Source: Bacteroidota bacterium (GTDB lineage Bacteria; Bacteroidota; Bacteroidia; Flavobacteriales; Weeksellaceae). Taken from it: 64,000 nt of DNA. The notes below the pieces were generated by a model. It saw nothing but the letters and a program-made list of their open reading frames with translations. It ran no database searches and was not told the DNA's origin. Position numbers and translations under genes: made by a program. The stretch spans positions 1 to 64,000 of the forward strand of contig JAEWYW010000048.1 of NCBI GenBank assembly GCA_023458535.1, written 5' to 3'. Below are positions 17,211 through 24,900 of the stretch, in pieces (within the stretch, counting starts at the first letter, position 1; each line of letters begins with the position of its first letter).

Positions 17211-17250
17211 AACCTGACTGCGGCGGCGAAGCCGCCGCAGTCAGGTTAAA
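17208..17250. repeat. GC-rich perfect hairpin 2, adjoining the first
   Basis: A 20-bp perfect inverted repeat (17208-17227 with 17231-17250) has a 3-base GAA loop. Core arms are GACTGCGGCGGC and GCCGCCGCAGTC. It follows hairpin 1 directly and includes the stop codon of the DUF4268 gene (17246-17248). It has few flanking T, so it is less clearly a classical terminator. Exonuclease-blocking or REP-like roles are possible. Confidence 0.7.
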
Positions 17251-17674
17251 CATCCTTTATAAAATCTTCATATTCGTAAAAAAATATTTCAAAGCCGTTC
17301 ATTTTTTCTACAAAGAACTCAAAAATGTCTCGCCACGAATCTTTATTATAAATAGAGACATGATGTTTTTCAACCCAAATTCTGCTGATGATTTTTCCAT
17401 TTTCTAATTCATAATTTTCCTGTTTATGGAAATCACCAATATATTCTTTTAAAATGTCTTCCAAAGACCAAATTTTGTTGTAATAGGCATCGCGAAAAAT
17501 CTCATCTCTCATTTCTATATCTAAAGAAACTTCAGCTTTTTTGTTGTCTGCGTAAAACTTAAAAGAGAAATCTTTAATCTTCGTATCATATAAAATCCAG
17601 TTTCTGGGAAAAGACTTACCAAAGGAGGTCCAAAAATCTTTTTTAAGTTGCTGAGCTTCTTGTTTACTGAACAT
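17246..17674 (-). CDS. DUF4268-type small protein
   Basis: A 142-residue cytoplasmic protein starting MFSKQEAQQLKKDFWTSFGK. The opening and the pattern of aromatic residues ('FWTSFGKSFPRNWILYDTKIKDFSFKFYADNKKAEVSLDIEMRD') fit the DUF4268 family common in Bacteroidota. In other bacteria this domain can be joined to nuclease-like N-terminal parts, but here it stands alone. No catalytic motif is obvious. It has a good promoter of its own and is divergent from hcp. The last codons overlap the GC-rich hairpin. Function unknown. Confidence 0.7.
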   Translation of the reverse strand: MFSKQEAQQLKKDFWTSFGKSFPRNWILYDTKIKDFSFKFYADNKKAEVSLDIEMRDEIFRDAYYNKIWSLEDILKEYIGDFHKQENYELENGKIISRIWVEKHHVSIYNKDSWRDIFEFFVEKMNGFEIFFYEYEDFIKDV

Positions 17675-17692
17675 ATTTATCAATCTAAAAAT

Positions 17693-17723
17693 CAAACTTA
17701 GCCTTTTTCTAAGGTAAATACAA
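17693..17723 (-). promoter_or_regulatory. Promoter of the DUF4268 gene
   Basis: On the minus strand TTG (17721-17723) and TAAGTTTG (17693-17700) are separated by exactly 20 bases, a full match to the Bacteroidota promoter. The leader would be about 14-18 bases and supports the start at 17674. Confidence 0.65.
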
Positions 17724-17750
17724 ATTCAGAAGTTCAAAAAAATATTAAAA

Positions 17751-17770
17751 TTGTAGTAATTCTACTACAA
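17751..17770. promoter_or_regulatory. Palindrome upstream of hcp, candidate operator
   Basis: TTGTAGTA and TACTACAA form a perfect 8-bp inverted repeat with a 4-base spacer. The site covers the place where the hcp -33 element should be and ends 20 bases before the -7 box. It also lies in the gap shared with the divergent DUF4268 gene. A dimeric regulator site is a reasonable inference. Confidence 0.4.
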
Positions 17771-17790
17771 AATAAATGGAATTAGCTTTA

Positions 17791-17798
17791 TATCTTTG
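17791..17798 (+). promoter_or_regulatory. hcp -7 box
   Basis: TATCTTTG is a perfect match ending 30 bases before the hcp ATG. No TTG -33 is present; the palindrome at 17751-17770 takes its place, which suggests an activated or repressed promoter rather than a constitutive one. Confidence 0.5.
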
Positions 17799-17828
17799 TA
17801 CTATTAAAAACAATTAAAATTTAGATAA

Positions 17829-18233
17829 ATGGCAGCAAACAATTCACGTGGACTGTTAAAGTTCAATGGAGGTTCAGATCAGAAAGTATTAAAGTTAAAT
17901 TACAGTGTAGGGAGAACGACAGATGTTTCTGGTAGAGTTGCGTCGGACCCGTCAAATGCTCTAATTAAAGTAACGGTAGAGGCTACTGAAAGCTCTGCAA
18001 TCTTAGAAAGTCTATTGAATGGTAAATACAAACCCACGGTAGGGGAAATCACTTTCAACAAAGCTCATGAAGAAGGAGAGTTAATAAAACTAAAATGGGA
18101 AAATGGATATGTAATTCAACATGAAGTTGACTTTGATGCACTAAATGATAACAACATGCTGATAACATTTGTAGTGAGCGCAGAGACAATTGATTATGGA
18201 GTTTCTCAGTATTACGGTTTATGGCCTAACTAA
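17829..18233 (+). CDS. tssD: Hcp-like tube protein (TssD), Bacteroidota type VI secretion
   Basis: This 134-residue protein resembles the Bacteroidota TssD family, the Hcp-like ring protein forming the inner tube of the subtype iii type VI system. It starts 'ARGLLKF'-like (MAANNSRGLLKFNGG), has two halves of beta-strands ('KVLKLNYSVGRTTDVSGRVASDP', 'ILESLLNGKYKPTVGEITFNKAHEEGELIKLKWENGYVIQHEVDFD') and ends 'YGVSQYYGLWPN', with no signal peptide. No other T6SS gene is within the window, so it is an orphan copy with its own promoter, candidate operator and terminator. Orphan Hcp copies often carry or specify effectors. Confidence 0.8.
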   Translation: MAANNSRGLLKFNGGSDQKVLKLNYSVGRTTDVSGRVASDPSNALIKVTVEATESSAILESLLNGKYKPTVGEITFNKAHEEGELIKLKWENGYVIQHEVDFDALNDNNMLITFVVSAETIDYGVSQYYGLWPN

Positions 18234-18256
18234 TTTTCATTACCATAATAATGATG

Positions 18257-18288
18257 AACCTGATTCTTTTTTGGAATCAGGTTTTTTT
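18257..18288 (+). terminator. hcp terminator
   Basis: Arms AACCTGATTC and GAATCAGGTT with an eight-base loop are followed by a T tract. Confidence 0.88.
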
Positions 18289-18312
18289 ATTTACAATGTA
18301 ATGATATCAATT

Positions 18313-18348
18313 AAAAAAAGACTTCCACATTAATGTAAAAGTCTTTTT
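18313..18348 (-). terminator. tRNA-Ser terminator
   Basis: Arms AAAAAGACTT and AAGTCTTTTT enclose a 14-base loop. On the minus strand the hairpin begins 1-2 bases after the tRNA 3' end and is followed by a T tract. Confidence 0.7.
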
Positions 18349-18349
18349 G

Positions 18350-18436
18350 CAGAGAGGAAGGGATTCGAACCCTCGATACAGTTACCCGTATACTACCTTT
18401 CCAGGGTAGCTCCTTCAACCACTCGGACACCTCTCT
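18350..18436 (-). tRNA. tRNA-Ser (anticodon GGA)
   Basis: An 87-base class II tRNA. The acceptor stem is AGAGAGG with CCTCTCT, discriminator G. The anticodon arm GCTACCCTGGAAAGGTAGT gives anticodon GGA (reads UCC/UCU). A long variable arm ('TATACGGGTAACTGTAT') precedes the T arm with GGTTCGAATCC. CCA is not encoded. The D arm has the TGG-type loop of tRNA-Ser. All arms pair. Confidence 0.97.
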
Positions 18437-18447
18437 AATTGAGGTTG

Positions 18448-18477
18448 CAAAAATAAGAGTTTTTATATTATTAACAA
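18448..18477 (-). promoter_or_regulatory. tRNA-Ser promoter
   Basis: On the minus strand TTG (18475-18477), a 19-base spacer and TATTTTTG (18448-18455) make a full match to the Bacteroidota promoter. The start would be about 8 bases before the mature tRNA 5' end. Confidence 0.7.
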
Positions 18478-18490
18478 AGATAAATCTTAT

Positions 18491-19504
18491 TTATTCTGAA
18501 ATTTCTCCACACAAATTCTTACTGAATACTTTCGCAAAATTCCATTCATAACGAGGATTGTCTAAAATGTGCATCGCTTTTGTAATGGCGCTTTCTGCAG
18601 TAATATCCTTCCCGCTGATGGCTCCGATAGCATTGAAAATATTTGAATTTTCATACTTTCCGATAGAAATTCCACCTGATATGCACTGACTTACCACTAT
18701 TATTTCAGTGCCTTTCTTTCTAATTTCCAAAAGAATATCCTTTGTCTTTTGATTGTTGAAGATGGTTCCGGAGCCAAAAACCTGAAGTATGAGCACTTTC
18801 ATTTGAGGAATTTGTTTGAAATGATCTAAGTGCATTCCTGGAAAAATTCGCCAAAATAAAATGTCTTCAGAAATATGCGTATCAATACTGAAGTCTTGAA
18901 TTGATGAACGATACAGATGCTCCTTGCTGATGTTCAAATGTACCCCTGATTGTCCCAAAATAGGGTAGTTCGGACTTAAGTAAGCGTCGAAATACTCAGC
19001 AGAATATTTCAATGTTCGGTTGCCTCTCAGAAGTTTGTACTCAAAATAAACACAGACTTCCTGTATCATAGCTTCATCATTTTCATACAAACTCGCATAG
19101 TACAAGCTTGTCAGTAAATTTTCTTTGGCATCCGTTCGCAAATCACCTATGGGAAGTTGAGAACCCGTTAAAATAACAGGTTTTCTCAATCCTTTTAACA
19201 TAAAACTTAACGCTGAAGCGGTATAAGACATTGTATCTGTACCATGCAGAATGAGAAACCCATCGTAATTGGAATAATTCTTCTCAATGATATTTGCAAT
19301 ATCTTTCCATTCCGCAGGGCTCATGTCTGAAGAATCAATAGGTTGAGAAAATGAATGAACAGCAATTTCGCATTCCATTAAATTCATCTCCGGCATTTTA
19401 TCAAAAATGGTGTTGAAATCAAAAGCGCGCAGACTCCCAGTGCTGTAATCTTTCTCCATTCCAATCGTTCCGCCAGTGTATATTAAAAGGACCTTTCTTT
19501 TCAT
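18491..19504 (-). CDS. ansA: L-asparaginase, type I
   Basis: The enzyme hydrolyses L-asparagine to aspartate and ammonia in the cytoplasm. The 337-residue protein carries both asparaginase active-site threonine motifs: T10-GGTIG (residues 10-15) and HGTDTM (87-92), with the conserved Lys in 'TDAKENLL'. There is no signal peptide, so it is the cytosolic AnsA type. It is divergent from the trmH-like gene across 40 bases. A perfect TAATTTTG box (19510-19517, minus) ends 5 bases before its ATG. A second, unrelated Ntn-type asparaginase lies near 38 kb. Confidence 0.95.
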   Translation of the reverse strand: MKRKVLLIYTGGTIGMEKDYSTGSLRAFDFNTIFDKMPEMNLMECEIAVHSFSQPIDSSDMSPAEWKDIANIIEKNYSNYDGFLILHGTDTMSYTASALSFMLKGLRKPVILTGSQLPIGDLRTDAKENLLTSLYYASLYENDEAMIQEVCVYFEYKLLRGNRTLKYSAEYFDAYLSPNYPILGQSGVHLNISKEHLYRSSIQDFSIDTHISEDILFWRIFPGMHLDHFKQIPQMKVLILQVFGSGTIFNNQKTKDILLEIRKKGTEIIVVSQCISGGISIGKYENSNIFNAIGAISGKDITAESAITKAMHILDNPRYEWNFAKVFSKNLCGEISE

Positions 19505-19509
19505 GAAAG

Positions 19510-19525
19510 CAAAATTACGTAATTT
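19510..19525. promoter_or_regulatory. ansA -7 box overlapping a palindrome
   Basis: On the minus strand TAATTTTG (19510-19517) is a perfect -7 box ending 5 bases before the ansA ATG. It overlaps the perfect 14-base palindrome AAATTACGTAATTT (19512-19525). The palindrome fills much of the 40-base gap between divergent ansA and the trmH-like gene and may be an operator for both. Confidence 0.4.
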
Positions 19526-19544
19526 GCGAAGATTTTTAAAGAAT

Positions 19545-20201
19545 ATGAAAACTCAAGAAGAGATTTATGAATATGTAAGCGGATTCTTAACTGATGAAAG
19601 ACTTCGTAAAATCGAGCATTTTTCCCAAGAAAGCTCAGATTATATTTTACCGGTGGTGGAGGATATTTATCAATTTAGAAATGCAGCAGCTATTGTAAGG
19701 TCTGTTGAAGCCTGCGGATTTCATAAAGTCATAGCTATGGAGCAGGAAAATGTTTTTGACCCAAATTTGAGGGTTACTAAAGGTGCAGATACTTGGGTGG
19801 AGGTTGAAAAAATGCCTCGAACTTTGGATTCTCTACAAACCATTAAAGAAAGAGGTTATAAAATTGTTGCTGTTTCACCTGAGAGAAATGCCACTATGTT
19901 GCCAGACTATCAGCCGGTTGCGCCTCTGGCTCTTGTTTTTGGAACGGAGTGGGAGGGAACAACGGATGAACTTCTAGATTTTGCAGATGAAACATTGGCT
20001 ATACCGATGTATGGTTTTACTCAAAGTTTTAATGTATCTGTCGCAGCAGCCATTTGTTTTTATGATTTAAAGCAGAAATTGGTTAATTCTGGTATTGATT
20101 ATAAACTTTCTCCTCAAAAACTCCTAGAAATGAAAATACGATGGGCAGTAAATTCCATCCCAAGCGGAAAGGCAATTCTGGAGCGCTATCTCAAACAATA
20201 A
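19545..20201 (+). CDS. trmH: TrmH-family (SpoU) RNA 2'-O-methyltransferase
   Basis: A 218-residue SpoU methyltransferase that transfers methyl from S-adenosylmethionine to a ribose 2'-hydroxyl, probably Gm18 of tRNAs. The knot-fold motifs are present: 'NAAAIVRSVEACGFHKV' (motif 1), 'LVFGTEWEGTTDELLDFAD' (motif 2) and 'IPMYGFTQSFNVSVAAAICFYDL' (motif 3). The start at 19545 is preferred; Met codons further upstream (19503 and 19476) would overlap the divergent ansA start. Assignment to TrmH rather than another SpoU member rests on length and motif 3 and is probable, not certain. Confidence 0.85.
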   Translation: MKTQEEIYEYVSGFLTDERLRKIEHFSQESSDYILPVVEDIYQFRNAAAIVRSVEACGFHKVIAMEQENVFDPNLRVTKGADTWVEVEKMPRTLDSLQTIKERGYKIVAVSPERNATMLPDYQPVAPLALVFGTEWEGTTDELLDFADETLAIPMYGFTQSFNVSVAAAICFYDLKQKLVNSGIDYKLSPQKLLEMKIRWAVNSIPSGKAILERYLKQ

Positions 20202-20237
20202 AAAAGTTTATTGCTGTATGTTGTTACTAAGTTATGC

Positions 20238-20933
20238 TTAAAACATTTTGCTGTAATTCCAGGCTGCTACAAAAATTCCTGCAGTTTCAGTTCTGAGTCT
20301 TTGAAAACCCAATGAGACAGCGGCAACGTTTTTCTCGGCAAGGAGCATGATCTCTTTTTCCGAAAAATCACCTTCAGGACCAATTAAAAATGTGATTTCT
20401 TGAAGTGTTGGGATGTCGTGAAGATTTTTTCTGCTAAGATTTTCATTGCAATGCGCCACAAAAGTTTTTTCGGGGGAAACTGTTTTAATGAAATCTGATA
20501 ATTTTACAACATCATTAATCTTCGGAAAATAAAATCTTAAACTTTGTTTTGAAGCAGCAATGGCTTGTTTTTGAAGTTTTTCGATGTTCATATTTTTGCG
20601 CTCCGTTTTTTCAGTTTGTAAAAAAGTAATTTCAGAAATTCCCATTTCCACGGCTTTTTCTACAAAAAACTCTATTCTGTCGATCATTTTCGTTGGGGCA
20701 ATCGCAATATGAAGCTTGGGAATAAAAGGTTCAGATGTTTTTTCTATGGTTTCAACTTCTAGGGCAGCTTTTTTACCTTCAATAATCAAATTTCCTTTTG
20801 CCAACATTCCGTCACCGTCCGTTACATAAATTTCGTCACCATTTTTCATCCGAAGAACTTTCAAAATGTGCTGTTGTTCGTCATCGTGGATGTTTACCGT
20901 TTTGTCGTTGATGTCTCCGTAAAAAAGTTTCAT
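20238..20933 (-). CDS. rsmE: RsmE, 16S rRNA m3U1498 methyltransferase
   Basis: RsmE methylates N3 of U1498 in 16S rRNA using S-adenosylmethionine. The 231-residue protein has an N-terminal PUA-like part ('MKLFYGDINDKTVNIHDDEQQHILKVLRMKNGDEIYVTDG') and the SPOUT motifs 'FLIGPEGDFSEKEI' and 'VSLGFQRLRTETAGIFVAAW'. The start at 20933 fits the family start; the upstream Met at 20975 only adds an untypical leader. It follows tsaD by 45 bases in the same direction. Confidence 0.95.
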   Translation of the reverse strand: MKLFYGDINDKTVNIHDDEQQHILKVLRMKNGDEIYVTDGDGMLAKGNLIIEGKKAALEVETIEKTSEPFIPKLHIAIAPTKMIDRIEFFVEKAVEMGISEITFLQTEKTERKNMNIEKLQKQAIAASKQSLRFYFPKINDVVKLSDFIKTVSPEKTFVAHCNENLSRKNLHDIPTLQEITFLIGPEGDFSEKEIMLLAEKNVAAVSLGFQRLRTETAGIFVAAWNYSKMF

Positions 20934-20978
20934 ATGTAGTCTTAAATTATAGGAATTGAAATTTATAAATTCCAAAAA

Positions 20979-21995
20979 TTACAGTTCATATTTTGCGGTT
21001 GCACTCGTACGTAAATCAGTAAATTCACCTTTTTCAAACTTCAGCTTTGCAACCATTGCAATCATTGCAGCATTGTCGGTGGTATATTCAAATTTTGGTA
21101 TGTAAATATTCCAACCCAATTTTTCTTTATTATTTTCCATGGCTTGTCGCAATCCTGAATTTGCTGAAACGCCGCCTGCAATGGCTACATCTTTAATCCC
21201 TAAATCTTGGGCTGCCTTTTCGAGTTTTTTCATTAAAATCTCAATGATGGTTTTCTGTACGGAAGAGCAAAGGTCGTGGATATTTTCTTCAATGAAATTT
21301 GGATTTTTCTTCATTTCTTTTTGAATAAAGTAGAGTACTGAAGTTTTGATCCCACTGAAAGAATAGTCGTAATTTTCTAATCGAGGTTTACTGAATTCAT
21401 ATGCATTTGCATTACCATCTTTAGAAAGTCGGTCAATAATGGCACCTGCAGGATAATCGAGGTTGAAAATCTTACCAATCTTATCAAAAGCTTCACCTGC
21501 CGCATCGTCAATGGTTTTTCCGATAATTTCCATTTCGAAATAATCTTTCACCAAAACAATCATGGTATGTCCGCCGCTCACCGTTAAACATAAAAACGGA
21601 AAAGTAGGAGGCACAGGATTTGCATCGTCAATAAAATGTGCTAAAATATGGGCTTGAAGATGGTTAACTTCTATTAAAGGAACATTTAAACTCATGGCCA
21701 AAGATTTGGCAAATGAAGTTCCCACAAGTAGAGAACCTAAAAGTCCGGGACCGCGGGTAAAACCTATCGCAGAAATTTGTTTTTGTTGTATATTTGCTTT
21801 GGCGAATGATTTTTGAACAACAGGAATAATATTCTGCTGATGTGCACGGGATGCCAATTCGGGAACTACACCTCCATATTCAACATGGATTTCTTGATTG
21901 GCGGCAATGTTGGAGAGTATGGTATTTCCCTTAATGATGGCTGCTGAGGTATCATCACAAGATGATTCTATCCCTAAAATTATTGAGTCGCTCAT
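20979..21995 (-). CDS. tsaD: TsaD, tRNA t6A37 threonylcarbamoyl transferase
   Basis: TsaD transfers threonylcarbamoyl to A37 of ANN-decoding tRNAs, with TsaB and TsaE. The 338-residue protein has the ASKHA signature 'ILGIESSCDDTSAAI', the metal-binding His112-x3-His116 in 'VNHLQAHILAHF', the 'SGGHTMIV' loop, the 'AGGVSANSGLR' motif and a C-terminal 'TTDNAAMIA'. It is divergent from tamB with only 4 bases between start codons. Its likely -7 box TAAATTTG (22004-22011, minus) therefore sits inside tamB codons 2-4. Confidence 0.97.
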   Translation of the reverse strand: MSDSIILGIESSCDDTSAAIIKGNTILSNIAANQEIHVEYGGVVPELASRAHQQNIIPVVQKSFAKANIQQKQISAIGFTRGPGLLGSLLVGTSFAKSLAMSLNVPLIEVNHLQAHILAHFIDDANPVPPTFPFLCLTVSGGHTMIVLVKDYFEMEIIGKTIDDAAGEAFDKIGKIFNLDYPAGAIIDRLSKDGNANAYEFSKPRLENYDYSFSGIKTSVLYFIQKEMKKNPNFIEENIHDLCSSVQKTIIEILMKKLEKAAQDLGIKDVAIAGGVSANSGLRQAMENNKEKLGWNIYIPKFEYTTDNAAMIAMVAKLKFEKGEFTDLRTSATAKYEL

Positions 21996-21999
21996 AACA

Positions 22000-24900
22000 A
22001 TGGCAAATTTAGAGAATAATAACGATAAAGAAAAAAAAACCGTCGCCGAGAATATCGGAGATCAGGTAAAGAAAACTGTTGATAATGTAGGCGAAACGGT
22101 AAAGGAAGCATCAGAATTGGCCTCAGATGCCATTAAGCATCCTGTAGAAACGGCTCAAGAGTTTGGGAAGCAGGCTGCGAAAGATGTGACAAGACCTGCT
22201 TGGTGGGCCAAATTACTGCTTATTTTGTTCTGGACAGGTATTTCGCTTTTTATTCTTGCTCTTATTGCCATCAATTTACCAGTCACTAAAAGATACGCCG
22301 CCGATAAAGCCTTAGAGGTTGTCAATAAAAATTTTAAATCTCAAATGTCTACAGAGAGTGTGGATGTGGATTTTTTTGGAGATGTTACCATCAAAGGTCT
22401 AAGAATAAAAGATTACAAAGGTCTCGATTTTATAAAAGCAAGATCGTTGAAAGCCAATTCGGATTGGTTTACGTTGGCGCGCAATGCCATTTCTGGAAAT
22501 TCAAATTCTCTTACTTTTAATTCCATCTATTTTACGAATGCCGACATCAAGGTAATTACCTATGAAGGGGACAGTATCTCTAACTTCGTGAGATTCACTC
22601 ATTTATTTGATACAGGTAAAAAAAGAGATCCCAATGCTCCTCCTTTCGAAATGGACAGCCGCTTGGAACTTGTCAATTCAAAACTATCGATCATCAACAG
22701 AAATTCCCCTGGTGATAAAGGAAAATGGTTGTATGCCGAAAATTTGAATTTATTGATTCCTAAAGCGAAAGTTAATGGATCTAATGTCTCAGCGCAAATC
22801 AATAATTTAAGTTTTACAACGACACGTTGGGGAAAAAAACACTTTGTAGATACTTTCTCAACAGATTTATCTTTAACGGATGATTTTCTTTTATTGAAAG
22901 ACTTAACGCTCAATACAGATCATACCCTATTGCAGGGACATCTCAAATTTAATTTGAATAAAGGTTCATGGGCAGATTTTACGAACAGGGTTCGCTGGGA
23001 AATGGATCTTATGTTGGGAAGTCAGATCAGTGGATACGACATCAGCTATTTTGTTACCAATTGGGACAATTATAAACCCGTAAACATCTCCGGGAAAATG
23101 AACGGTCCTCTTAACAGGTTTTATCTGGAGAATTTTTTGGTAAAAAACCCAACTGTAAACATTGCAACCAATAACCTCAAGGTTCAAAATATTTTGGATG
23201 GTAAATTTTTAATTGAAACCAATTCTATTTCCACGGATTTTACGTACAAAGATCTTAAAGCTATGCTTCCAACCTTCATTTCAGTGAAAATGAAGAATTT
23301 TGCAGACGACTTTGGAAAACTGAAATACAATGGTGCCGCAAGAATAACCCCGCAACAGGTTTATATTCCTAGAGGTAATTTAATAACAGGAATTGGACAA
23401 GCCAAGATCAATAGATTGGTATTGTCGGATTACAGTTCACCAGTTCCTAAATATACAGGGAATGTTGAAGTAAATGATCTCAATACATCTGTGATTACCA
23501 AAAGTAACGCTGTAGGCTTAATTTCAGGTAAATTTGATCTTGTAGGGCAAAGTTTTGATGTGAATACTATGGTCATTACCACAAAATCTCAGATTTCTAA
23601 GATTGAGATTATGGATAAAACCATTAACAACCTTTATCTTGATGGGAAGCTGAATCACAGAAAATACAATGGACTGATTACCATCAATGATGATCAAGCG
23701 AAAGGAAATGTAAAAGGTCTCATTGATTTCAGTACAAAAAGAATTTTAGCGGATATTGATGCCGATATACAATATTTAAATCTCAATTATTTTACAGGAA
23801 ATGCTGGCAAGCAGGTGGTAAGCGGAAAGGCTGTGGGAAAAATTGCTATGACGGATCTGAATGATTTAACACTTGATGTAGATGCATCATCAGTTTATTT
23901 TGCAACAGGCAATCAACGTTACGATATTCCAAAAGCATCCGTCATAACCTATATTGAAAATGGCAATAGAATTATTATCGTCAATGCTCCTGGAGCAGCG
24001 GATGGTAGAATAGCCGGGAAATTTAATCTTGCTGATTTAGGGGGGATGGTGCAAAATGGTTTAGGTAAAATTTTAGTTGGTCCGGCTCCGAAAAAATTAT
24101 ACAGAGGCCAACATTTTTCAATGAATTTTGATGTGGAGCAAGGTTTGGTAAGTTATTTTCTACCCGATCTTAAAATTCCGCAAGGTGCAACAGTAGTGGG
24201 TGAATACGATGGTACTTCCAATAATTTGGTTTTAAATTTAGATGCGGCTTCTCTCAAATACATCATGACCAAAAAAGCAGAGATTACTGATGCTGATAAA
24301 GCTTTAGCGGCAGCCAATCCCGCTTATAAAATCAATGAAAGAGAAAATTCTACCAGGGACAGCGCAATGGTTGATAATCTTTTGGTAAGAATTAATACCG
24401 CGAATTTAGATGAACAGCTATACGCGAAAATTGATAGAATTCAGTACAACCAGAATGTGTTGAAAGATATCATGCTAAGTGGTAAAAACCCCGACGGAAA
24501 CAAACTTTTCTTGGCTGCCAACTTCGATTATGGCACACCAGATGATGAGGTAAATGATCTGCTGAAGCATTATGCGGTTAATATTAACCAAACTACAAAT
24601 GCAGTAGGAGATTATGTCTTCCGTTTTGATCCTACAGAAATCAAATTTAATGATGTTACTTGGGCTATAGATACCTCTCCAGAATTGGATCATACCATTA
24701 CATACCGTCAAAAAACAAAAGACTTTGAGGTAAAAAACTTAAGAGTATACTCCGATGCAAGTGAGCTTTTGATAAATGATGCAGTTTTTAAATCTGCTAA
24801 AGACTTTTCTGTAGATGCCAATGTGAAAAATTTTGCCATAGAAAAACTTCTGGATATGCAGGCTGGTGGAAACAGCTTAAACGTGAAAGGATTGGCGAAC

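Noticed and set aside
17172..17250. Possible insertion-sequence ends or attachment site
   Set aside because: The hairpins are not flanked by direct repeats and no transposase or integrase gene is near.
18350..18436. tRNA-Ser as a genomic-island attachment site
   Set aside because: No integrase and no second copy of the tRNA 3' end was seen on either side; hcp beside it is not proof of an island.
20196..20213. CAATAAA/TTTATTG hairpin after trmH as a terminator
   Set aside because: Seven AT-only pairs and no T-tract; too weak to call.
22599..22913. 104-residue minus-strand ORF inside tamB
   Set aside because: Shadow of the coding frame with no family motif.
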